Below are positions 47,396 to 55,614 of a stretch of DNA of 64,000 nucleotides, piece by piece. The stretch's first letter is position 1, and each line of letters begins with the position of its first letter. Both the position numbers and the translations under genes were made by a program. Location of the stretch: contig NZ_CP094516.1 of NCBI RefSeq assembly GCF_029909975.1, positions 1,612,001 to 1,676,000 of the forward strand, written 5' to 3'. This stretch comes from Bradyrhizobium sp. ISRA430. Its GTDB lineage: Bacteria > Pseudomonadota > Alphaproteobacteria > Rhizobiales > Xanthobacteraceae. The notes beneath the pieces were generated by a model. It did not search any database and was not told where the DNA came from. It worked only from the letters and a program-made list of their open reading frames with translations.

Positions 47396-47417
47396 GCGTG
47401 GGGCGACAGCCCCACGC
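47396..47417 (+). terminator. Hairpin between the small protein and the exporter gene
   Basis: GCGTGGGGC-GACA-GCCCCACGC, a perfect 9-bp stem starting 32 bases after the small-protein stop. No T-run follows, so partial termination or 3'-end protection is likelier than a full stop. It would keep the exporter at a lower level than the substrate. Confidence 0.65.
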
Positions 47418-47479
47418 AATTCAACGCGTAAGCCCGCCAGCGTCTCGGCGCGCACTCTTTATTTCCAGGGATCACACAT

Positions 47480-49222
47480 ATGGCGGCAGGGGCTTTGACG
47501 GTCGCGGATGAGGCGGCAGGGTCGTCTCGTCGTCACAGCGACGACGTTCGCGAGGCGTTACTCAAACTCTGGCCGCATTTCCTCTTTGCCGGACTGTTTT
47601 CCAGCGCGATCAACCTGCTCTATCTCAGCTCGCCGCTCTATCTGATGCAGGTCTATAACCGCGTCCTGCTCAACGAAAACATCTCCACCCTCGTCCTTCT
47701 CACCCTGATCCTCGCCATCGCGCTGCTGACCATGGCGGGGCTCGACGCAGTGCGCTCCTGGATCCTCATTCGCTGCGGCATCCGGCTCGACATGGAATTG
47801 TCGACGCGCGTGTTCGAGGCGCTAGTGGTGCGGTCGGCCGAGCGCGGTGCCTCGCGCGGCGCCCAACAGCTCCGCGATCTCGACCAGTTCCGCACCTTCG
47901 TGACGGGGCCTGGCATCTATTTCGCGTTCGACCTGCCCTGGATCCCGATCTACCTGCTGCTGCTCTTCTTCATCCATCCCCTGCTCGGTCTCGTCGCGAC
48001 CATCGGCGCATTGCTGCTGCTGGGGCTCGCCGGCGTGAACGAGGTTCTGACCCGCGCGCCGATGAAGCAGGCTGAGGCGTCTGGAAATCAGTCCTACGTC
48101 TTCACCGAGAACGTTCTGCGCCACGCCGACGTGATCCGCGCCATGGGCATGCAGCCGGCGGTCGAGCGCAACTGGCAGAGCCAGCGTTCCGCGATGCTGG
48201 TCCAGCAGGCGATCGCCAGCGACAAGAACGCGGTGATGACGTCGTCGATCCGCTTCTTCCGCCTGCTGCTGCAATCCCTGATGCTCGGCACCGGCGCCTG
48301 GCTCGCCATCGACCACGCGATCATGCCGGCAACCATTTTCGCCGCCAGCATCGTCATGGGTCGCGCGCTGGTGCCGGTCGAACAGGCGGTCGGCACCTGG
48401 AAGCAGTTCATCGGTGCGCGCGACGCCTACACGCAAGTGCGAGACCTGCTCGCCACCATCGATCTGACGACACCTCAGACCATCGTGCCGAAGCAGCGCA
48501 ACACCGTCGAGGTGCGCGAGCTCGTCTGCGAGCTGCCGTCGCGGCAAGAGCCGGTGCTCAAGGGCCTGTCCTTCGAGCTCGCCGGTGGAAAGGCCCTCGG
48601 CATCGTCGGTCCGAGCGGATCCGGAAAGAGCACGCTGGCGCGCCTCCTGGTCGGCGCGATGGCGCCCGCCACAGGGCGGCTGCGTTTCGGCGGCCTCGAC
48701 TACAATCACTGGGACCCGGTCGAATTCGGCCGCCATGTCGGTTACCTGCCGCAGGACGTCGGCCTGTTCGCCGGCACCGTGCGCGAGAACATCGCGCGCT
48801 TCGGCGACGCCTCGACCGACGAGATCATCGACGCCGCCATCCGCGCCGGCATCCACGAGATGGTGCTCGAGCTGCCCCGGCAATACGACACGCGGCTCGG
48901 TGTCGGCGGCGTCGGGCTGTCGGGCGGACAACGCCAGCGGCTTGGCCTGGCGCGTGCCTTGCTCGGACGGCCACCGCTGCTCGTGCTGGACGAACCCAAT
49001 GCCAATCTCGACGGCCCCGGCGAGGAAGCGCTGAAGGCCGCCCTGCTCCAGGCCAAGGCCGACGGCGCCGCCGTCATCGTCATCACCCACCGCACCACGA
49101 TCCTCGACATCGTCGACGTCATGATGGTGCTGCGCAGCGGCATGCTCGACATGCTCGGGCCACCCGGCGAGGTCTATCAGGCCTTGCAGCAGCAGGCCGC
49201 TGCAAAGGCCACCGCGTCATGA
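47480..49222 (+). CDS. Type I secretion ABC exporter (PrtD/HasD type)
   Basis: 580 residues. The membrane domain (about 30-310) has six helices with the PrtD-type pattern NLLYLSSPLYLMQVYNRVL and LRDLDQFRTFVTGPGIYFAFDLPW. The ATPase half has Walker A GPSGSGKST, signature LSGGQRQR and Walker B LLVLDEPNANLD. No C39 peptidase domain is present, so the cargo is not cut at a double-Gly leader. The HlyD gene starts on its stop with a 4-base overlap (ATGA). No TolC-type gene is nearby, so a shared outer-membrane channel must be used. Confidence 0.94.
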   Translation: MAAGALTVADEAAGSSRRHSDDVREALLKLWPHFLFAGLFSSAINLLYLSSPLYLMQVYNRVLLNENISTLVLLTLILAIALLTMAGLDAVRSWILIRCGIRLDMELSTRVFEALVVRSAERGASRGAQQLRDLDQFRTFVTGPGIYFAFDLPWIPIYLLLLFFIHPLLGLVATIGALLLLGLAGVNEVLTRAPMKQAEASGNQSYVFTENVLRHADVIRAMGMQPAVERNWQSQRSAMLVQQAIASDKNAVMTSSIRFFRLLLQSLMLGTGAWLAIDHAIMPATIFAASIVMGRALVPVEQAVGTWKQFIGARDAYTQVRDLLATIDLTTPQTIVPKQRNTVEVRELVCELPSRQEPVLKGLSFELAGGKALGIVGPSGSGKSTLARLLVGAMAPATGRLRFGGLDYNHWDPVEFGRHVGYLPQDVGLFAGTVRENIARFGDASTDEIIDAAIRAGIHEMVLELPRQYDTRLGVGGVGLSGGQRQRLGLARALLGRPPLLVLDEPNANLDGPGEEALKAALLQAKADGAAVIVITHRTTILDIVDVMMVLRSGMLDMLGPPGEVYQALQQQAAAKATAS

Positions 49223-50541
49223 GCACGCTCGGCGCAACTTATGTCACCAGCCGCGAGCGCGCCTTCTATGCGCGGCCGGGGCGGCCGGCGCTGGTCGGAG
49301 CAATCGTGGTAGGCGCGTTCACATCCGCGATGACGCTGTGGGGCACGCTTGCTCCGATCTCGGGGGCCGCGATTGCCAGCGGCAATCTTCAGGTCGAGGG
49401 GCGGCGGCAGAGCGTGCAGCATCCCTATGGCGGCGTGATCCGCCAGCTTCTAGTCCGCGACGGCGCCCACGTCGAAAAGGGACAGCTCCTCGTTGCGCTC
49501 GACGACAGCGATCCGCGCGCCAAGCTGGAGGTGCTGGTTGCAGATCGTGATGCGGCACGCGCTGCGGAGGCGCGGCTGATCGCCGAGCGCGACGGCCGCA
49601 CTGCGCCGGACTTCGGCGTCGATGCGCAAGGCGCGAAGCCCGCGCTGCGCCAGGCGATGGCGAACGAGATCGCGATGATGGCCGCGCGAAGACACCAATT
49701 CGAGGCAGAGACCGCCGTGCTCAAGGGTAAGATCGCGGAACTAAACGCCCAGATCGGCGGCACTCAGGCCCAGCTCACCGGCACCGAGAAGCAGCGCGAG
49801 CTGCTGTCGGACGAGATGGGCGGTGCGCAGCGCCTGTACGAACAGGGCTATACGCCGAAGACCCGAATCCTGGCGCTCCAGCGCGAGGACGCCAAGCTGC
49901 AGGCCGATATCGGCGCACAGCGCGCCACCATCGCCGGCATGCAGCAGCAGATCTCGCAGAACGAGCTCGAGATCGCCAAGGCCGAACGCGCGAGGATGAG
50001 CGAAATCACCGATCAGCTCCGTTCCACTGAGAACAAGCTCGCCGAGCTTGCACCGAAGATCGAGGCCGCGACCGACGTCGTGACCCGCACGGAGATCAGG
50101 GCGCCCGCGACCGGCTCGGTGGTCGGGCTCGACGTGTTCACCGAAGGTGGCGTGATCCAGCCCGGCGCCAAGCTCATGGACATCGTGCCGTCGGACAATC
50201 CGCTGATCGTCGATGCGCAGCTAAAACTCTCCGACATCAACGACGTCACGGTCGGGCGCCGCGCCGAGGTCCGGCTGACCGGCGTCAACTACATCGAGCG
50301 TCCCCGTCTCTACGGCATCGTGCGAACGGTCTCGGCCGATCGCGTCACCAACGACAAGTCCGGGCCCGGCTACTACGCCGTCGAAGTCTCGCTCGAGCCG
50401 GAGGACGTGAAGAAGTCGCGCATCGAATTGCAGTCGGGCATGCCGGCCGAGGTGATCGTGCCGACGCGCCCGCGGACGCTGTTCGAATATCTGTTCGGTC
50501 CGCTGCGCGACGAGCTGACGCGCGCCTTCCGCGAACGCTGA
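49219..50541 (+). CDS. Type I secretion membrane-fusion protein (HlyD/PrtE type)
   Basis: 440 residues. One N-terminal membrane anchor (about 25-45) is followed by the lipoyl half-motif (HPYGGVIRQLLVRDGAHVEKGQLLVALD), long coiled coils (about 90-275), and the second lipoyl/barrel region with EIRAPATGSVVGLDVFTEGGVIQPG, plus PGMPAEV-like SGMPAEVIVPT near the end. It bridges the ABC exporter to an outer-membrane channel. It is translationally coupled to the exporter gene. The typical HlyD family size and order support the pairing. Confidence 0.94.
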   Translation: MSTLGATYVTSRERAFYARPGRPALVGAIVVGAFTSAMTLWGTLAPISGAAIASGNLQVEGRRQSVQHPYGGVIRQLLVRDGAHVEKGQLLVALDDSDPRAKLEVLVADRDAARAAEARLIAERDGRTAPDFGVDAQGAKPALRQAMANEIAMMAARRHQFEAETAVLKGKIAELNAQIGGTQAQLTGTEKQRELLSDEMGGAQRLYEQGYTPKTRILALQREDAKLQADIGAQRATIAGMQQQISQNELEIAKAERARMSEITDQLRSTENKLAELAPKIEAATDVVTRTEIRAPATGSVVGLDVFTEGGVIQPGAKLMDIVPSDNPLIVDAQLKLSDINDVTVGRRAEVRLTGVNYIERPRLYGIVRTVSADRVTNDKSGPGYYAVEVSLEPEDVKKSRIELQSGMPAEVIVPTRPRTLFEYLFGPLRDELTRAFRER

Positions 50542-50556
50542 CGAGGAGCAAGGTCG

Positions 50557-51510
50557 ATGTCTGCATCCAAGCAGAACAACCGCCGCGCCGAGAAGGCGGA
50601 GCTGGCGCGCCATATCACGACGGACGAGACCGTCGCGTTCATGACCGCGCTGATCGCCTTCCTGGACGAGGCTCACGCGGGTCGGCTTCACGACGCCATC
50701 GCTGCCCAGCCGCTTCCGACGGATTCCCACTCGACACCCGAGCACCCGACCGAGCCTGCGCCCGCCGAAATGGCTCCGAGTGAACAGCAACCTGCATCCG
50801 GCGATCAGCATGCCGATGCGACCGATCCGGCATCGCACGATGTCGCGCCGGTGCTGCACACCGACGCAACGATGGGCAGCGGCGCCTCGGACGCCCGTGG
50901 AGGCGCGGACGTTGCGGTCGGAACGCAGGGCCACGACTCCGCGCCGGTCGCGGCTGAAAGTCACGCTGACGCCACGAGCGTTCCCCACGCGTCTGATCAC
51001 GCCGTGAGCGCCGGAGACGCCTCCACCCACGCCGATGCTGCGATATCCACCGCGATCGATCCGGCGACGTCCCTCCACCAGCTTGGCGATACCATCACAA
51101 ACCTCGTCGACACCTCGCTCGCGGCGGTGTCGCATACGCTGGACAGCCTGAGCACGACCGTGACGGAGCTGACGTCCACGGTGACCGGGACAGTCGGACA
51201 ACTCGTGGATGGTGTCACCGGCATCGTCGGCGGTCTGCTGCACTCCGTCGGAGGCGGTGCAGACCATGCGCCAGCCACCGATCTGGTCAGCGCGCTCGTC
51301 ACCGACATCGTGAGTTCGCCGCTGGCGACAGCGCATGACGGTGCGGCGACACACGATGTCGATATCGGCGGCCTCGACACCGCCGGCGCGGTACCGATGG
51401 CGGCACTGCCACCACTCACACTGCATCTCGGCTTTCTCGGCCAGCCGACGAGCGAAGGCCACGACGTCCATGACGGCGCGTTCTCCGCGCTCGGCGTGCA
51501 TCATTTTTAG
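50557..51510 (+). CDS. His/Ala/Asp-rich protein of the secretion cluster, unknown function
   Basis: 317 residues, 15 bases after the HlyD gene with GAGGAGCAAGG upstream, so it belongs to the operon. It has three parts. The N-terminal 45 residues are charged and helical (RRAEKAELARHITTDETVAFMTALIAFLDE). Residues of about 50-170 are low complexity, rich in His, Ala, Asp and Ser, with almost no Lys or Arg. The last 145 residues hold a hydrophobic Thr/Val/Leu/Gly stretch (TVTGTVGQLVDGVTGIVGG then LLHSVGG), similar in style to the 96-residue protein. It could be a second exported substrate, a large toxin or an immunity or scaffold protein; no signal peptide is present. I recognise no family. Confidence 0.6.
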   Translation: MSASKQNNRRAEKAELARHITTDETVAFMTALIAFLDEAHAGRLHDAIAAQPLPTDSHSTPEHPTEPAPAEMAPSEQQPASGDQHADATDPASHDVAPVLHTDATMGSGASDARGGADVAVGTQGHDSAPVAAESHADATSVPHASDHAVSAGDASTHADAAISTAIDPATSLHQLGDTITNLVDTSLAAVSHTLDSLSTTVTELTSTVTGTVGQLVDGVTGIVGGLLHSVGGGADHAPATDLVSALVTDIVSSPLATAHDGAATHDVDIGGLDTAGAVPMAALPPLTLHLGFLGQPTSEGHDVHDGAFSALGVHHF

Positions 51511-51790
51511 CGAAGAGGCCTTTGCGCCACCTTCAGCGACAGCTCGGTGCCGCCCTCGGTCGGCGGGCGTCCCCGTCCCACGGACGTAGCAACGCATTGA
51601 TCGCGCACTGATTGTCGGCGACGCGGTAGCATCCGACCGTTGATGTGGCGAAGAGACCGCCCCCAAGAAGCACTCCAGCTTTGCGGACGAACGGCGTCGC
51701 GCGCGCTATTCTGATTGCGGCATCACGCAAGCTGACACATTTGGCGCGCAAGATGCGCATCGCCGGTTCACCGACATCAGGGAGGACTCC
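51511..51790. other. Gap with one doubtful minus-strand frame
   Basis: 280 bases. A minus-strand frame at 51533-51760 would encode 75 residues (AIRIARATPFVRKAGVLLGGG with CYRVADNQCAINALL), but it lacks a good ribosome site and I do not count it as a gene. The rest should contain the promoter of the VOC gene. Confidence 0.3.
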
Positions 51791-52474
51791 ATGGCCATCA
51801 CCGAGAACAGCAAGGCTGCCGAGGCGCCGAAACCGGGCAGCATCGACTTCAAGCTCGAGATCGTCGTCGTGCCGGTGTCCGACGTCGATCGCGCCAAGGC
51901 GTTTTACGCGAAGCTCGGCTGGCGGCTCGATGCCGACTTCGCCTCGGACGACGGCTGGCGCGTGATCCAGGTCACCCCACCGGGCTCGAACGCCTCGGTC
52001 ATCTTCGGCAGGAACGTCACGGCGGCAGCGCCCGGCTCCGCGCAGGGCCTGTACCTGATCGTGTCCGACGTCCAGACGGCCCGTGACGAGCTCGTTGCCC
52101 GCGGCATCGAGGTCGGCGAGGTCTTTCACGGCAGCGGCGACACGCATACTGGCCCGGACGAACCCTACATCTCCGGCTCGCGTCGCGTGAGCGGCCCGGA
52201 TCCTGCGCGCGGCAGCTATCGCTCCTTCGCCTCATTCCGCGATCCCGACGGCAATGGCTGGCTGCTTCAGGAGATCACGACGCGCCTGCCCGGCCGTGTC
52301 GAGGCCGACACGACATTCAAATCGACCGCCGATCTCGCAGGCGCGCTGCGCCGCGCGGCGGTCGCGCATGGCGAGCACGAGAAGCGCACCGGCGGCAAGT
52401 ACGATGACAACTGGCCGGACTGGTATGCCGACTACATCGTGAAGGAACAGGCCGGTGCATCGTTACCGAGCTGA
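51791..52474 (+). CDS. VOC (glyoxalase/bleomycin resistance) family protein
   Basis: 227 residues, longer than a single VOC module because of a C-terminal extension. The fold is clear at 20-170: LEIVVVPVSDVDRAKAFYAKLGWRLDADF, then GLYLIVSDVQTARDELVARGIEVGEVFH, and FRDPDGNGWLLQEIT. VOC proteins are metal-dependent lyases, dioxygenases or binding proteins. The tail (GKYDDNWPDWYADYIVKEQAG) is characteristic of a subgroup. The substrate is unknown. Confidence 0.88.
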   Translation: MAITENSKAAEAPKPGSIDFKLEIVVVPVSDVDRAKAFYAKLGWRLDADFASDDGWRVIQVTPPGSNASVIFGRNVTAAAPGSAQGLYLIVSDVQTARDELVARGIEVGEVFHGSGDTHTGPDEPYISGSRRVSGPDPARGSYRSFASFRDPDGNGWLLQEITTRLPGRVEADTTFKSTADLAGALRRAAVAHGEHEKRTGGKYDDNWPDWYADYIVKEQAGASLPS

Positions 52475-52506
52475 GGCGCCGCCCCAGCCCGATTGACCTG
52501 AAAATA

Positions 52507-52528
52507 ATATCTGACTAAAGTCAGATAT
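52507..52528. promoter_or_regulatory. 22-bp palindromic operator touching the MarR-GNAT start codon
   Basis: ATATCTGACT-AA-AGTCAGATAT, perfect 10-base arms around AA. The next base is the A of the ATG at 52529. There is no ribosome site between it and the ATG. This spacing and symmetry fit a MarR-type operator that blocks both transcription start and translation. Confidence 0.85.
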
Positions 52529-53401
52529 ATGCTCGACCCCGTCTCCCGCGTTCGCCGCTTCAACCGTGCCGTCACCTCCGCCGTCGGCGCGCTCGATACG
52601 TCGTTCCTCGGGCGCGGCCGGCCGCTGGGCGCGGCGCGCGTGCTGAACGCGATCGGGCATGGACGCTTCGACGTCGCGGAGATCCGCGATTATCTCGGCC
52701 TCGATTCCGGGCTGATGAGCCGGCTCTTGCGCAGCCTCGAGGACGAAGGGCTGATCGAGACCACGGCGCATGAGGATGACGCACGCCGCCGCGTCGCGAA
52801 GCTGACGCGCGCGGGCCGGCGCGAGTTCGCCGCCTATGAGGCGCTCTCGAATGCACAGGCAGAGGACTTCATAGGCCGTCATTCGCAAGCGGACGCCCTG
52901 CTCGCGGCGATGGACCTGATCGCGTCCGCGCTGACGCGCGACCGCATCGCGCTGGACGAGATCGATCCGCGCAGCGATGAGGCACGCTATTGCCTCGGCG
53001 AGTACTACGCTGAGCTCGGCCGCCGCTTCAAACAGGGCTTTGACGTCACGCTGTCGCGTGATCCCGATGCCGCCGACATGCGCCGCCCGCGGGGAACGTT
53101 CATCGTCGCGATGTCGGACACGCTGCCGATCGGCTGTGTCGGGCTGAAGGGCACGGACCACGGCTACGCGGAAATCAAGCGGCTGTGGGTCGCGCCCGCT
53201 GCGCGCGGACTCGGCCTCGGCCGGCGCCTGATGGATGCAACTGAGGCAGCCGCGCGCGAACTCGGCATCGCGCTGCTGCGGCTCGACACCAACAGCGCGC
53301 TGCCGGAAGCCGGCCAGCTCTACCGCAGGACCGGCTGGAGCGAGATCCCGCGCTTCAACGACGATCCTTACCCGGATTTGTTCTTCGAAAAGCGGCTTTG
53401 A
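52529..53401 (+). CDS. MarR-GNAT fusion: transcriptional regulator with acetyltransferase domain
   Basis: 290 residues. The N-terminal half (about 1-140) is a MarR-type winged helix (LGAARVLNAIGHGRFDVAEIRDYLGLDSGLMSRLLRSLEDEGLI, then wing EDDARRRVAKLTRAGR). The C-terminal half (about 150-288) is a GNAT domain with RLWVAPAARGLGLGRRLMDATEAAARE as the acetyl-CoA site. Such fusions are known, but the acetylated target is not. The palindrome at its start codon indicates self-repression. The start is set by the ATG next to the operator; no Shine-Dalgarno site lies upstream, so the message may be leaderless. Confidence 0.9.
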   Translation: MLDPVSRVRRFNRAVTSAVGALDTSFLGRGRPLGAARVLNAIGHGRFDVAEIRDYLGLDSGLMSRLLRSLEDEGLIETTAHEDDARRRVAKLTRAGRREFAAYEALSNAQAEDFIGRHSQADALLAAMDLIASALTRDRIALDEIDPRSDEARYCLGEYYAELGRRFKQGFDVTLSRDPDAADMRRPRGTFIVAMSDTLPIGCVGLKGTDHGYAEIKRLWVAPAARGLGLGRRLMDATEAAARELGIALLRLDTNSALPEAGQLYRRTGWSEIPRFNDDPYPDLFFEKRL

Positions 53402-53420
53402 AGTTCGGCGTCGCTTTCCC

Positions 53421-53513
53421 GTCATTCCGGGACGCGCAACAGCGCGAACCCGGAATCCACAAGTTGTGCCGCGAGATTCTGGGTTCGATGCTCCGCATCG
53501 CCCCCGGAATGAC
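53421..53513. repeat. Inverted repeat between convergent genes (GTCATTCCGGG family)
   Basis: GTCATTCCGGG at 53421-53431 pairs with the CCCGGAATGAC end at 53503-53513, and inner GCGAACCCGGAATCC and GATTCTGGGTTCG arms pair too. The same motif appears at 15210-15313. It probably serves as a two-way terminator for the MarR-GNAT and MFS genes. Confidence 0.75.
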
Positions 53514-53524
53514 GGCTTCCTTTC

Positions 53525-54745
53525 TCACGCCGCCACCGGCGCCACTTCGCCTTGCGGCTTCGCAAACGGCCTGAACATCATCGCCATCAGGAACGCGCCG
53601 AGGCCCATCGCCCAGGAGCCGATATAGAGCCAGGCGTAGCTCGAAAACGCGTCGTAGATCAGGCCGCCGGCGAGCGGACCGGTCGCCATGCCGAGGCTGC
53701 CGGCCATCGCCGTGCCGCCGATCACCGTGCCCATCATTCGCAGCGGAAAGTTTTCGCGCGCCAGCACCGCGTAGAGCGGCATCGTGCCGGCATAGATGAA
53801 GCCGAAGACGGCCCCGACCGCGTAGAACGTGGTGAGCTGATGCGCGAAGACATAAGCGAGCGCGCCGAACGCCTGCAACAGCAGACCCGAGACCAGCACG
53901 CGCTTGGCGCCGAAGCGATCGCCGAGGAGCCCGAAGGCGATGCGGCCGCCCATGCCCGCAAAACCCTCGACGCTGTAGATCGTCACCGCAGCGATCAGCG
54001 GGATTCCGCAGCTCACGGCATAGCTGACGGTGTGGATGATCGGACCGGAATGAGTGGCGCAGCAGAAAAAGTTGGTCGCGAGTAGGATGAGGAATTGCGG
54101 CGAGCGCAGCGCCTCGCCCATCGACATCTCGGCTTGCGGCGCGCCCTCGCCCGACACCGCGGCCGGCGCATGCGCGAGCGCGGGCGGACGGCGGACGAGG
54201 AGCGAGACCGGGATCATGATGGCGCCGACCACCAGCGCCACAATCTGCATCGAAGTGCGCCAGTCATGGTTGGAGACGAGCCAGGCCGCGAGCGGCGACA
54301 TCGTCATCGGCGCCATGCCCATGCCGGCCGACACCAGCGACACGGCGAGGCTCCGATGGGTATCGAACCAGCCGGTGACGGTCGCCATCATCGGCGCGAA
54401 GATGGCCGCGCAGGAGGCGCCGACCAAAAGGCCGAAGACGAACTGGAACGCGAGCAGTGACGTCGCATGGCTCGCCGCGAACAGGCTCAGGACCAGCACC
54501 GTCGACCCCGTCAGCACCACCGGCAGCGGTCCGAACCGGTCCGACAGCGTGCCCCAGACCATGCTGGTGAAGGCCATCGCCAGAAAGCCGATCGTCATCG
54601 CGCTGGAGATGCCGGTCACCGACCAGCCGGTATCCTTGGCGATCGGCTGGAGGAACACCGGTAGCGAAAACATGCCGCCGATGGCGACGCAGCCGAGCAA
54701 GCCGCCCGCGGCGACGATCACCCAGCGATAAGGGAAAGGGGTCAT
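53525..54745 (-). CDS. MFS transporter (OFA/monocarboxylate-type)
   Basis: 406 residues and 12 helices. The MFS motif A form is [16 protein letters not shown], with LGDRFGAKRVLVSG in the second half. The start MTPFPYRWVIVAAGGLLGCVAIGGMFSLPVFLQPIAKDTGWS and later YSVEGFAGMGGRIAFGLLGD resemble the oxalate-formate/monocarboxylate branch. It probably carries an organic anion. It stands alone on its strand, with a 354-base gap upstream holding its promoter. Confidence 0.9.
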   Translation of the reverse strand: MTPFPYRWVIVAAGGLLGCVAIGGMFSLPVFLQPIAKDTGWSVTGISSAMTIGFLAMAFTSMVWGTLSDRFGPLPVVLTGSTVLVLSLFAASHATSLLAFQFVFGLLVGASCAAIFAPMMATVTGWFDTHRSLAVSLVSAGMGMAPMTMSPLAAWLVSNHDWRTSMQIVALVVGAIMIPVSLLVRRPPALAHAPAAVSGEGAPQAEMSMGEALRSPQFLILLATNFFCCATHSGPIIHTVSYAVSCGIPLIAAVTIYSVEGFAGMGGRIAFGLLGDRFGAKRVLVSGLLLQAFGALAYVFAHQLTTFYAVGAVFGFIYAGTMPLYAVLARENFPLRMMGTVIGGTAMAGSLGMATGPLAGGLIYDAFSSYAWLYIGSWAMGLGAFLMAMMFRPFAKPQGEVAPVAA

Positions 54746-55099
54746 TTTGGTCTCCCGTCAGGTCTGTCTGGGTGGAAGACGAATGGGAACGGCGGGGGCC
54801 GACACCGGCAACAATCGGACACGAAATAATTTTGTGCGCGGGTTCCGCGGGGGTCAGGCGAAACACCCATACTATTTCGGATTTCTTGTAACCGAATTCA
54901 TTGTCAATGATGGATCGATGTCCAGGACTGCGGATGAACCAGCCGACTTGAGGCTTTGGGCCCCAGACAAAAATCTCGAAAACAACCCCATGCAAAGTAG
55001 CCGGCATCTGCCGGATCAACGACTTACGATGGCTGGAAGCAATTTGACACGTCGGACAAAACACCGGCACGATGTCATCATCAGCCGCACGCGATCTCA
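54746..55099. other. Intergenic region upstream of the MFS gene
   Basis: 354 bases with no gene. Its right half carries the second copy of the 26-bp repeat (54979-55004) and, just after it, the strings GACTTACG and TTTGACACGTCGG with CAAAACACCGGC (about 55021-55065), which look like the rest of a degenerate dispersed element. An AT-rich patch around 54865-54905 (ACTATTTCGGATTTCTTG) is the likeliest place for the MFS promoter. Confidence 0.55.
54979..55004. repeat. 26-bp dispersed repeat, copy 2
   Basis: Identical over 26 bases to 705-730 and in the same orientation on the plus strand. The flanks differ after CCGG (TTGTGCCC versus CATCTGCC), so the conserved unit ends there. Confidence 0.75.
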
Positions 55100-55603
55100 T
55101 CACGCCGCAGACGCCTGCCGATCGGCGGAATACACCAGCAAATAGAACGCAGCCGCGTGCGTGATCATCAGCAGCGGCACATAGATGATCGGGATCGCGT
55201 AGGCGCCCCCCAACTCCCCCGCCTGCGGCGGAAGGCCAAGCTGAATGCCATGATAGTAGTCGACGAGGATGTCGCCTGCCCCGACGAGATTGAAGGCAAC
55301 GACGAACGGCCAGAACAGCGCACGCAGCCTTACCGTGACAAACGCCAGCATGGCCAATAGCCCGGTTGCGAAATCGGCGTAGGCGGCCGTGGTGGCGAAC
55401 CCGGCGGGCAGATGCGGCCCGACCACACCGGGGACCAGGAAGACAAGCCCAAAGAAGCGGAAGCTGTGAAGAGCGGCAATGGCGCGCTGCGCCTCGACCG
55501 GCTCCATCGACTTGAGCCAGGGCCACCCATACGCACCGAAGAGAAGCAGCCACGGCACGTAACCAAGCGCGAGATGGATTTGGAAGATGGTTGCCGGCGA
55601 CAT
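55100..55603 (-). CDS. Integral membrane protein of unknown function
   Basis: 167 residues from the ATG at 55603, with GAGAGG upstream; the longer frame to 55897 overlaps the methyltransferase gene. It has about five transmembrane helices: ALGYVPWLLLFGAYGWPWL, FFGLVFLVPGVVGPHL, two in the middle, and IIYVPLLMITHAAAFYLLVY at the end. No family is recognised. Its ATG is 12 bases downstream of the methyltransferase stop, so the two are probably co-transcribed. Confidence 0.78.
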   Translation of the reverse strand: MSPATIFQIHLALGYVPWLLLFGAYGWPWLKSMEPVEAQRAIAALHSFRFFGLVFLVPGVVGPHLPAGFATTAAYADFATGLLAMLAFVTVRLRALFWPFVVAFNLVGAGDILVDYYHGIQLGLPPQAGELGGAYAIPIIYVPLLMITHAAAFYLLVYSADRQASAA

Positions 55604-55614
55604 CTGGCATCCTC

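Noticed and set aside
51533..51760. Minus-strand frame of 75 residues next to the secretion cluster
   Set aside because: There is no convincing ribosome site and its C-terminal end is Arg/Pro-rich shadow-like; kept only as a note.
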